A DNA stretch of 32,500 nucleotides. Origin: Prorocentrum cordatum (taxonomy: Eukaryota; Sar; Dinophyceae; Prorocentrales; Prorocentraceae). Positions 11,058-18,451 of this stretch are shown here, piece by piece. The stretch covers positions 145,001-177,500 of the forward strand of contig CAUYUJ010018463.1 in the NCBI GenBank assembly GCA_963575745.1, given 5' to 3'. The notes beneath the pieces were generated by a model. That model did no database searches. It had not been told where the DNA came from and saw only the letters and a list, made by a program, of their open reading frames with translations. The position numbers were made by a program, and so were the translations under genes. The first letter of the stretch is position 1. Every line of letters begins with the position of its first letter.

Positions 11058-11343
11058 TTTTTTTTTTTGCGTCTTTGCTGGGACCGTCTTGGCCACTGAG
11101 GCCAGGTCCAACAAAGTCTCAGGCAAAACAGAGCCTCTTATTCATCACGCAAGCAGTCAGCTCTTATACCACACAGCGAAGCTGAAGGAATAAAGAGAAT
11201 CACATGCCGCAATGACACAATCAAACGCAAAGAACACACAGATAATCGAGGAAGTCAGTGAGCAGCGAAGCTGCAGGAATATACAAGACACAGAAAAGAA
11301 GAAACAATGTGTGTCAAATCACTGCGAATGACCAACCGGCGGT
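11058..11343 (-). mobile_element. Short poly(A)-tailed non-autonomous retroelement in an H repeat
   Basis: A 286-bp insertion splits an H copy: left GGCGCCGGCGATAAACCGTC-AACCTTGGTT (11029-11057), right AACCTTGGTT-ACCGCCGGGAGACTCG (11344 on), so AACCTTGGTT is the likely target duplication. The bottom strand ends in about 12 A, the same polarity as the LINEs. Near its 3' end a hairpin can form (GGACC..GGCC-ACTGA-GGCC.GGTCC, 11080-11108), in a position like the hairpin in the LINE-B 3'UTR. No coding capacity and no clear Pol III boxes. It is either a SINE-like element or a severely 5'-truncated LINE tail. One caution: the right flank also carries a GGCGGTAACC arm just before the duplication, so two adjacent H copies may be involved. 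Confidence 0.7.
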
Positions 11344-12440
11344 AACCTTGGTTACCGCCGGGAGACTCGTAGAGCTTCCTGGCTCATCTGCAGCTCGAGT
11401 TACATCATGAAAACTCGTACCATCTCCAGAACTCTTAGGCACATCAATCGGACGGAATTCATCAGGCGTATTTCAGAGTATCTAGACGCCTGGAATCAGT
11501 CTGCTATCAGCGATCGGGCTGGAAACTAATTGTACTCTGCTACTTTCTTGGAGATGGTAATGGTTCTCTTGACTTAACTCGCGCTGCATGAGCTACAGAG
11601 CTGCTCAGCAGAGCAATCGGAAGGGAATCATCAGGGGCGCTAGTCGAAACTGTCTAGACGCCTGAAATCAGTCTGCTTTCAGCGCTCGGGCTGAAAAACT
11701 ATTCGTACTCTGCGATTTTTTTGGAGCTCATCTGCAGCTCGAGGTAAGTCGAGAAAACCGATTCCATCTCCAAAAAGAACCATGAGTATGAATAGTGTTT
11801 CGGCGTCTGTGCTGATAGCAGACCGCGTCCAGGTGTCTAGTAGCGCGCCTGATGATTGCCTGCTGATTGCTGTGCTGAACACCTCTGTAGCTCATCTGCA
11901 GCTTGGGTTAAGTCAAGGAAAGCATCACCATGTGAAAACAAAAACAGAGTACGGATAGTCAGCGCTGATGTTCAGGCGTCTAGATACTTAGAACCATCGC
12001 GCCTGATGATTTCAGTCCGACGGCTGTGCCAAACAGCCTGTACCTCATCTGCAGCTCAAGTTAAGTCCAGAAAACCATCATCAGATCCAAACAAATGGAG
12101 AGTACGAAGAGTTGTTCGGCTCCAGTGCTGATAGCAGACCGACTTCGGGCGTCTAGATACTGTAAACTCGCGCGCCTGGTCATTGCCTTTCGATTGCTGT
12201 GCCGGAGAGCCCTTTAGCTCATCTGAGGCTCGAGTTAAGTCAAGAAACTGATCATCATCTCCCAAAAAAACTATAGACTACGAACAGTTTTGCGGACCTA
12301 GCTCGAGTAGCAGACCGAGTTCAGACCATCAGATGCTTCGGACGAACGCGCCTGATGATTCTGAATCGATTACCCGTGCTCACCAGCGCTGTAGCTCTCC
12401 TAAAGCTCAAGTTGAATACAGAAAACCGACAACGCCTGTC
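11344..12440 (+). repeat. S2 satellite array with an inverted block
   Basis: It begins with the right half of the split H copy (to about 11380). Monomer marks (CTCATCTGCAGCTCGAG-like) lie at about 11385, 11729, 11893, 12045 and 12219. Between about 11430 and 11715 the monomers are in reverse orientation (GGAGATGGTAATGGTTCTCT, TGACTTAACTCGCG, GAGCTACAGAGCTG, ATCAGGCG). No genes. Confidence 0.82.
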
Positions 12441-12592
12441 AAGATGACTCGAAACAGCCGATCCCGCCTGAGTGCTTTTTGGCAGTTATAGGTACCCGAT
12501 CGAGCTGAGATTGAGACGGCGAGCAGGGATAAGATCGAATATGACAGGACAAAATACTAAAGCTCTAACGCACTGATTCAAAGAACATAACT
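12441..12592 (+). repeat. T1 tail block, truncated
   Basis: CCGATCCCGCCTGAGTGCTT through CGATCGAGCTGAGATTGAGA and AAGATCGAATATGACAGG to ACTAAAGCTCTAACG. The second half of T1 (from the AAATTTCGAGAAC part on) is missing before the next H copy. Confidence 0.75.
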
Positions 12593-12650
12593 GGCGCCGG
12601 CGGTGAGCCGTTAACCTGGTCACTGCCGGAAACCCTGTAGAGCTCCTTGC
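12593..12650 (+). repeat. H repeat (type c), decayed, unoccupied
   Basis: GGCGCCGGCGGTGAGCCGTT-AACCTGGTCACTGCCGG followed by CTGTAGAGCTCCTTGC. The stem has mismatches. The downstream sequence (CACGCGTAAGAGTGCCCAGA) matches the right flank of LINE-A, so this is a paralogous empty site. Confidence 0.8.
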
Positions 12651-12799
12651 ACGCGTAAGAGTGCCCAGAATCGAAGCAGAGAAACTTCGCAGATGATGTT
12701 CCTAAAATTTTCAATTGTGTATTTTTTGATGTGAACATGAGGTCAGGTCCCTTGCTTCGCACGGGAGAATTTGCCGACCGAATGAGCTAAGAATTTGGG
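12651..12799 (+). other. Non-coding stretch downstream of H
   Basis: Only the first ~45 bases resemble the LINE-A right flank (CAGAATCGAAGCAGAGAAAC). The rest (AT-rich, GTGTATTTTTTGATGTGAAC) resembles nothing else I can see in the window. No gene is supported. Confidence 0.5.
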
Positions 12800-12830
12800 A
12801 GGGTTTCGGGTTTAGGGCTAGGGTTTAGGG
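12800..12830 (+). repeat. Interstitial telomere-like repeats (TTTAGGG type)
   Basis: GGGTTTCGGGTTTAGGGCTA then GGGTTTAGGG: four units of TTTAGGG or one-base variants. TTTAGGG is the telomere unit of plants, many algae and, as reported, dinoflagellates and chromerids. Its complement AACCCTAA-like word recurs at 13047-13054 and AAACCCTAG at 13352. The four G runs also make it a candidate G-quadruplex. Confidence 0.75.
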
Positions 12831-13079
12831 TCTAACAGGGCAAGGCAAGAATACCTCCCTGCATTGGCACCCACCTGCGGTGGCTATCAATCCCCCCCGC
12901 ATCTCCACCCCCACATAAATAAAGATCATCTCTCCTCTCATGCTATACCGTGGCTGTAGCATAGCATAGCATACCATAGCAAGCCTGGGAGCAAGCGCTC
13001 GGCAAAGAGGCGGCGGCCGCGCGCGCGCGTACACTTGACACGCGTGAACCCTAACAAGCGGGTCGGGTCGGGTTGGGCG
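12831..13079 (+). other. Unclassified GC-rich stretch with a G-quadruplex motif
   Basis: Not part of the S1, S2, S3 or T1 families. It contains GCATAGCATAGCATACCATA (about 12960-12979), a (GC)n run near 13015-13028, and GGGTCGGGTCGGGTTGGG at 13060-13077, which has four G triplets with 2-nt loops. Short open frames here have no recognisable product. Confidence 0.55.
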
Positions 13080-13697
13080 CACTCGAGGATCCGCCCGACC
13101 TCAACGTGCTTTGCATAGGATTGTAGTGGTTTACATAACGGGACGTAAAGATCCAAATATCAAGCTCGATCCAGGGTGCGCCTGGGAGCACGCATGATCA
13201 GTTTATAATATTTTTTGCATAGGATTGTGGGTGGTTTACATAGCGGGTCGTAAAGATCCCCATGGCAGGCTCGATCCAGAAGCGCGCCTGGGAGCACGCA
13301 TGATCAGGAAATGATATGTTTTGCATAGTATTGTGTTGGGTTTACATAGCAAACCCTAGCGGGTCGGGTCGGGTCGGACGCACTCGAGGGTTCGCCCGAC
13401 CTAACGTGCTTTGCATAGGATAGGATTGTGGTGGTTTACATAGCGGGACGTAAAGATCCACACAGCAGGCTCGATCCAGGGGTGCGCCTGGGAGCACGCA
13501 TGATCAGTTTATAATATTTGTTGCATAGATCCCCATAGCAGGCTCGATCCAGGAGCGCGCCTCGGAGCACGCATGATCAGGAAATAATACGTTTTGCATA
13601 GGATTGTGTGTGGTTTACATAGCGGGTCGTAAAGATCCCCATAGCAGGCTCGATCCAGGACCGCGCCTGGGAGCACGCATGATCTGGAAATAATACT
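13080..13697 (+). repeat. ~104-bp tandem satellite (third, unrelated family)
   Basis: Units start with TTTGCATAGGATTGTG at about 13110, 13214, 13319, 13410, 13520 (partial) and 13593. Spacing is 104, 105, 91, 110 and 73. Shared parts are GGTTTACATAGCGGG, CGTAAAGATCCCCATAGCAG, GCTCGATCCAGG and GCGCCTGGGAGCACGCATGA. Two units carry an extra GGGTCGGGTCGG..CACTCGAGG..CGCCCGACCT insert (about 13059-13100 and 13359-13402). No gene. Confidence 0.85.
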
Positions 13698-13757
13698 GGG
13701 CGCCGGCGTTAAACCGTCAGCCTTTGTTACCGCCGAGGGGACTCGTAGAGCTTCCTG
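13698..13757 (+). repeat. H repeat (type a), unoccupied
   Basis: GGGCGCCGGCGTTAAACCGT-CAGCCTTTGTTACCGCC then GGACTCGTAGAGCTTCCTGA. It opens the next S1 unit. Confidence 0.85.
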
Positions 13758-14490
13758 ACAGTATATAGTGGGAAAATATTCAGAGAACAACTAGTTTTTC
13801 AGCCCAAGTGATTTCAGACCTCTTAAGATGACTCTAACAAAAAAACAAACAGTTTCGCAACCCAGCTCGAGTATCAAACCGAGTTCAGACCTCTCAATGC
13901 GACAGGCGGACGCATCTGATGTCTCCGAATCGACTCATGTGATAACCAGCGCTGCAGCCCCCCTACAGCTCGAGTTAAGTGCAGAAAACCAGCAGCTCTC
14001 AAGATGACTCGAATAATATAATAGCTTTGCGCACCTAGTTCGATCAGGGTGCCGAGTTCCGAGCTCTGGGTTCGACAGACGGACGCGCCTCATGTCTTCA
14101 AGTCGATTTCTATGACCAGCAGTACTGTAGCCCTCCCCAGCACGAGTTGAGTGCAGAAAACCGAGAGCACTTCTCAAGATGACTCGAATAATACTACTAG
14201 TTTCGCGATCCTAGCTCGGGCAGCAGACCGAGTTCAGAGCGCGTGACCATGGGCTCTGTAGCTGCCCTAGAGCTTGAGTTAAGTATAGAAAACCGAGAGC
14301 GTCTGTCAAGATGCCTCGAATAGTACAAATAGTTTTGCACACCTAGCTCGGGTAGCAGACCGAGTTCAAACCTCTGGATTCAATAGGCGAACGCGCCTGA
14401 TGACTCTGGATGCGATAGCTGTGCTAAACAGCTCTCTAGCTGCCCTACAGCTCGAGTTAAGTACAAAATATCGACAACGCGTATCAAGAT
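13758..14490 (+). repeat. S1 satellite array, about 4 monomers of ~178 bp
   Basis: Phase marks (AAGATGACTCGAATAATA-like) at about 13828, 14004, 14179, 14311 and 14489. The 132-bp interval reflects one internally deleted monomer. The monomer order is GATGACTCGAATAATACGAA, TTTGCGGACCTAGCTCGG, CAGACCGAGTTCAGACCTCT, CAGGCGAACGCGCCTGATGA, CTGTAGCTGCCCTACAGCTC, GAGTTAAGTACAGAAAACCG. Confidence 0.85.
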
Positions 14491-14637
14491 GACTCGAAAT
14501 GGCAGATCCCGCCAGAACGCTTTTTGGCAATAAAAGATACCCGATCGAGCTGAGATCAAGATGGCGAGCGGGAATAAGATCGAATGTCACGGGAAGGCGC
14601 CCCGGAATTACTCTTAAGCTTCCAGCAACCCGCAGTG
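14491..14637 (+). repeat. T1 tail block, internally deleted
   Basis: CGATCCCGCC-like start (GGCAGATCCCGCCAGAACGC), CGATCGAGCTGAGATCAAGA, ATCGAATGTCACGGG. It then jumps straight to GCGCCCCGGAATTACTCTTA and AGCTTCCAGCAA. Confidence 0.75.
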
Positions 14638-14680
14638 CACCGTAAACCAGATTACTGCCGGAAGCCTCGTAGAGCTCTTG
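14638..14680 (+). repeat. H repeat, degenerate
   Basis: CACCGTAAACCAGATTACTGCCGG then GCCTCGTAGAGCTCTTG (read in two parts). The left arm GGCGG is lost, so the hairpin cannot form fully. Confidence 0.6.
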
Positions 14681-15111
14681 TCTGCACGACGCTGCTTGGA
14701 ACACATAGGAAGGCTTTCTCACGCGTGAGCTGGAGAACCGACAGCTCTCAGATCACTCGTATAGTACGAAAAATTTCGAGCATCTAGCTCGAGTAGCAGG
14801 TGGAATTCTCACCTCTCGATCGAACAGACAAACGCGCCTATTCATTCTGAATCGGTTCCTGTAAGTAGCAGCTCTATACCTCTTCTAAAACTTCAGAAGA
14901 AGAGAAAACTGTCGACGCGTGTCAAGATGCGGGAAACTGCCGACGGTTCCCTCAAGTCCTTCCATACTAATATTGCAGCTGCGGACTTAGATATTTAAAT
15001 GGCAGACGCGGTACAACCCACTACAGGTAAGAAAAATATCGGTTCTGAAAACGAACTTGGAAATGTTGCACCAAGTTTTCAAAACCGACCCAAAGTTACG
15101 ATCGGCTACTG
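14681..15111 (+). repeat. One diverged S1 monomer joined to an S3 fragment
   Basis: 14745-14930 is S1-like (CTCGAGTAGCAGG, GAACAGACAAACGCGCCTAT, GTCAAGATGCGGGAAAC). From about 14940 it is S3: GGTTCCCTCAAGTCCTTCCA, GCAGCTGCGGACTTAGA, GGCAGACGCGGTACAACCCA, ACCGACCCAAAGTTACGATC. The S3 copy lacks its usual tail. Confidence 0.7.
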
Positions 15112-15172
15112 GGAACCGGCGGTAAACCGTCAACCAGGTTAGTCGGGGCCCTCGTAGAGCTCGTTTCTCACA
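15112..15172 (+). repeat. H repeat (type b), partly decayed
   Basis: GGAACCGGCGGTAAACCGTC-AACCAGGTTAGTCGGGG then CCCTCGTAGAGCTCGTTTCT. The 3' stem arm ACCGCC is damaged to AGTCGG. Confidence 0.75.
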
Positions 15173-15440
15173 CGGCGCGCATCGGTAAGCATGAAGAAAG
15201 CGTGTAGAGCAAGACCTGAGAAACTCAAAAAATCACGTTTCTTCTGTTTATCACGTTAAATTCCCCAAGTGTTTGATAGTAATACTACTAGAAACCTAAG
15301 AATTTTAATGGCAGGCGCGCATTAACCACTAGAGCTGCGATTAATCTGCTTAATCAAAATGAACTCACAAATATCTTTCAAATATTTGCAAAACTATCGA
15401 AAAGTTGCCACATTGACTGCCTCGGCCGGATGGGCCAACT
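15173..15440 (+). repeat. S3 body block
   Basis: AT-rich body: TCACGTTTCTTCTGTTTATC, CCAAGTGTTTGATAGTAATA, GGCAGGCGCGCATTAACCAC, CAAATATCTTTCAAATATTT, AAGTTGCCACATTGACTGCC, CTCGGCCGGATGGGCCAACT. It runs directly into the next H copy. No gene. Confidence 0.78.
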
Positions 15441-15500
15441 GGGCGCCGGCGGTAAACCGTCAACCTTTCTTACCGCCGGGGGACTCGTAGAGCTTCCTGA
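15441..15500 (+). repeat. H repeat (type a), unoccupied
   Basis: GGGCGCCGGCGGTAAACCGT-CAACCTTTCTTACCGCCGGG then GGACTCGTAGAGCTTCCTGA. Stem GGCGGTAA/TTACCGCC; the GGTT part is replaced by TCTT. Confidence 0.9.
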
Positions 15501-16840
15501 CAAAATATAATGAGAAAATGAGTTGCAGAGAACGAATATTTTTCAGCCCAAGCGATTTCAGACCTCTCGATGCAACAGGCGAACGCCCCCTGATGTTTCT
15601 GGATTGTCTTCTGCACGAGCTATGTAGCTCTACTACAGCCCGAGTTACGTGCGGCAATCGAAAGCATCTCTCAAGATGACTCGAACAATACATATAGTTT
15701 CCTAAAACCAGCTCGAGTATCAGACCAAGCTCAGGTCTCTGAATGCAACAGACGCACGTGTCTGATGTCTTCGAATCCATTCTCTAAGGATGACTCGAAT
15801 AATAAAATAGTTTCGCAGACCTATTTCGAGCAGCAGACCAAGTTCTGAGCTCTCGAATCGACCAACGAACGCGCCTGATGTGTGCACATCGATTGCTATG
15901 ACCCGCAGCACTGTAGCCCTCCCCCAGCACGAGTTGAGTGCAGAAAATTGAGAGCAAGTTTCACGATGATTCGGACAATACGCATAGTTTCGCAAACCTG
16001 GCTCGGGCGGCAGGACGAGTTCAGAGCTCTCGATACAACAGACAAACGTGCCCGATAATTCTCAATCGATTTCTGTGACTGTAGGCTCTGTAGCTGCCTA
16101 CAGCTGGAGTTAAGTACAGAAAATACCGAGAGCGTTTCGAGATGACTCAAATAATACAAAAAGATTTGCGGACCTAGCTAGCAGACCGAGTTCAGACCTC
16201 TGGAGTCCAGAGGCGAACGCCCCTGATGATTATAAGTGCGATAGGTGTGCTTACCAGCACTGTAGCTGCCCTGCACTGCAGCTCGGATTAAGTTCAAAAA
16301 TACCCACCACGCGTATCAAGTTGACTCGAATAATACGAATAGGTTTGCGGACCTAGCTCGGCTAGCAGACCGAGTTCAGACCTATGGATTCAACAGGCGA
16401 ACGCGCCTGATGATTCTGAGTGCGATAGGCGTGCTTACCAGCACTCTAGCTGCCCTACAGCTTGAGTTAAGCAGAAAATACCGACAACGCGTATCAAGTT
16501 GAATCGAATAATACGAATAGGTTTGGGGACCTAGCTCGGCTAGCAGACCGAGTTCAGATCTATGGATCCAACAGGCGAACGCGCCTGAGTGCGATAGGTG
16601 TGCTTACCAGCACTGCAGCTGCCCTACAGCTCGAGTTAAGTGGAGAGTACCGACAACGTGTATCGAGTTGACTCGAATAATACGAATAGGTTTACGGACC
16701 TAGCTCGGCTAGCAGACCGTCTATGGATTCAACAGGCGAACGCGCCTGATGAAAATGAGTGCAATAGCTGTGCTTACCAGCTCTCTAGCTGTCCTACAGC
16801 TCGAGTTGAGTACAAAATACCGAGAGCGCGTATCAAGATG
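15501..16840 (+). repeat. S1 satellite array, about 8 monomers
   Basis: Phase marks at about 15676, 15789, 15966, 16142, 16320, 16499, 16668 and 16838. Spacing is 113 (deleted unit), 177, 176, 178, 179, 169 and 170. The later monomers (16142-16840) are far more alike than the first ones, suggesting recent local homogenisation at the tail end of the array. Confidence 0.88.
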
Positions 16841-17085
16841 ACTCGAAACGGCCGTTCCCGCCACAGTGCTTTTTGGCCTTCAAAGTTACCCGATCGAGCT
16901 GAGATCAAGATGGCGAGCGGGAATAAGATCGAATATCACGGGAAAGAATACCAGAGCTCTAACGAATGGTCAAATTTCGAGAATTAAATTTTCAACCGAT
17001 CAAAAGACAGCAAAAGTTCCGTCGAGATTTTTCTTGCCAACTAGCTCTCCAGCGCGCCGGAATTACTCTTAAGCTTCCAGCAACT
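16841..17085 (+). repeat. T1 tail block, complete
   Basis: ACTCGAAACGGCCGTTCCCG, GTGCTTTTTGGCCTTCAAAG, CCCGATCGAGCTGAGATCAA, GATGGCGAGCGGGAATAAGA, CCAGAGCTCTAACGAATGG, GTTCCGTCGAGATTTTTCTT, GCCAACTAGCTCTCCAGCGC, GCCGGAATTACTCTTAAGCT, TCCAGCAACT. The second half shares GAATnGTCAAAT, CCAACTAGCTC and CGCGCCGGAATT with the end of S3, so the two bodies have a common tail. Confidence 0.85.
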
Positions 17086-17144
17086 GGGCGCCGGCGGTAA
17101 ACCGTCAACCTTTCTTACCGCCGGGGGACTCGTAGAGCTTCCTG
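17086..17144 (+). repeat. H repeat (type a), unoccupied
   Basis: Same sequence as the copy at 15441 over almost its whole length (CAACCTTTCTTACCGCCGGG, GGACTCGTAGAGCTTCCTGA). Confidence 0.9.
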
Positions 17145-17227
17145 ACAATATATACTGTGGGAAAAAACTCGAAAGAACGACTATTTTTCAAGCCCAAGCG
17201 ATTTCAGAGCTCTCAAGATAACGCTAT

Positions 17228-17322
<95 letters not shown>

Positions 17323-18167
17323 AGTTTCGCAGGGTATCAAACCGAGTTCAGACCTCTGAATGCGACAGGCGGGCGCGTCTCATGTCTGCGAATCCACTCA
17401 TGTGATTCCCAGCCCTGAAGCCACCCTACAGCCCGAGTTGAGTGGAGAAAACCGACTGTATCGACTCGAATAATATAATAGTTTTGCGAACCTAGTTCGA
17501 GCAGCAGACCGAGTTCCGAGCTCTGGAATCGACCGGAAGACGCGCCTGATGTGTGGAAATCGATATATGTGACCCGCAGCACTGTAGCCCTCCCCCAGCA
17601 CGAGTTGGGTGGAAAATCGAGAGCACGTCTCAAGATCATTCGGACAATACGAATAGTTTCGCGAACCTAGCTCGGGCAACAGGCCGAGTTCAGAGCTCTT
17701 GGTTCAATAGACGAACGCGACTGATAATTTCCCATCGATGTCTGTCACAATGAGCCTGTAGCTGCCCTAGAGCTCGAGTTAAGTACAGAAAACCGAGAGC
17801 GTCTATCAAGATGACTCGAATAATACGAATACGTTTGCGGACCTAGCTCGGCTAGCAGACCGAGTTCAGACCTCTGGATTCAACAGGCGAACGCGCCTGA
17901 TAATTCTAAATGCGATAGGTGTGCTTACCAGCTATGTAGCTGCCCTACAGCTCGAGTTAAGTACAGAAAACCGAGAGCGTCTAGCACGATGACTCGAATA
18001 ATACCAATAGGTTTGCAGACCTAGCTCGGCTAGCAGGCCGAGTTTAGACCTCTGGATTCGACAGGCGAACGCGCATGATAATTCTGAACACGACAGCTGG
18101 GCTTACCAGCTCTCTAGCTGCCCTACAGCTCGAGTTAAGTACAAAATACCGACAGCGCGTATCAAGA
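17145..18167 (+). repeat. S1 satellite array, about 5 monomers, with an expanded A run
   Basis: Phase marks at about 17460, 17636, 17811, 17989 and 18167; the last intervals are exactly 178. The first unit holds the A run described separately. Confidence 0.86.
17229..17321 (+). repeat. 93-nt A run in the first S1 monomer of an array
   Basis: Flanked by AAGATAACGCTATC and CAGTTTCGCAGG. The equivalent first monomers at 13828 and 25746 read ACTCTAACAAAAAAACAAAC and ACTCTCACAAAAAACAAAC, so this is expansion of a 6-7 A run at a fixed place in the unit and not a retroelement tail. Confidence 0.9.
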
Positions 18168-18390
18168 TGACTCGAAACAGTCGTTCCCGGGACGCTTTTT
18201 GGCCTTCAAAGTTACCCGATCGAGCTGAGATCAAGATGGCGAGCGAGAATAAGATCGAATATCACGGGAAAAAATACTAGAGCTCTAACGAATTGTCAAA
18301 TTTCGAGAACAAAATTGTGAACCGACCAAAAGTCACCAAAAGGTCCGTCGAGATTTTTCTTGCCAACTAGCTCTCCAGCGCTCCGGAACT
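18168..18390 (+). repeat. T1 tail block
   Basis: CAGTCGTTCCCGGGACGCTT with a small deletion, then CGATCGAGCTGAGATCAAGA, TCGAATATCACGGGAAAAAA, GTCCGTCGAGATTTTTCTTG, CCAACTAGCTCTCCAGCGCT, CCGGAACT. It abuts the H copy that LINE-C has entered. Confidence 0.82.
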
Positions 18391-18418
18391 GGCGCCGGCG
18401 GTGAACCGTCAACCTGGT
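18391..18418 (+). repeat. H repeat left half with target-site duplication (LINE-C 3' side)
   Basis: GGCGCCGGCGGTGAACCG followed by TCAACCTGGT (18409-18418). The ten bases TCAACCTGGT recur at 24357-24366 on the other side of LINE-C. Confidence 0.92.
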
Positions 18419-18451
18419 TTTTTGGGTTTTCGGACCGATGCTCCAGCTGGG

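Noticed and set aside
11829-12131. Small + strand frames across S2 monomers as genes
   Set aside because: They cross monomer boundaries, are not conserved between monomers and show no domain.
13035-13060. Centromere or replication origin call for the 104-bp satellite island
   Set aside because: Nothing in the sequence distinguishes these roles; only the repeat structure is supported.
17157-17405. Second lysine-rich open frame
   Set aside because: It is the translation of the 93-nt A run in a satellite monomer.
17811-17990. tRNA-derived unit: TAGCTCGGCTAG and GTTCAGACC look a little like A and B boxes
   Set aside because: Both miss invariant positions, no cloverleaf can be drawn, and the spacing is not kept in other monomers.
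13758-18167. CRISPR array, suggested by regularly spaced repeats
   Set aside because: The whole 178-bp unit is repeated with gradual divergence; there are no short invariant repeats with unique spacers and no cas genes. It is eukaryotic satellite DNA.
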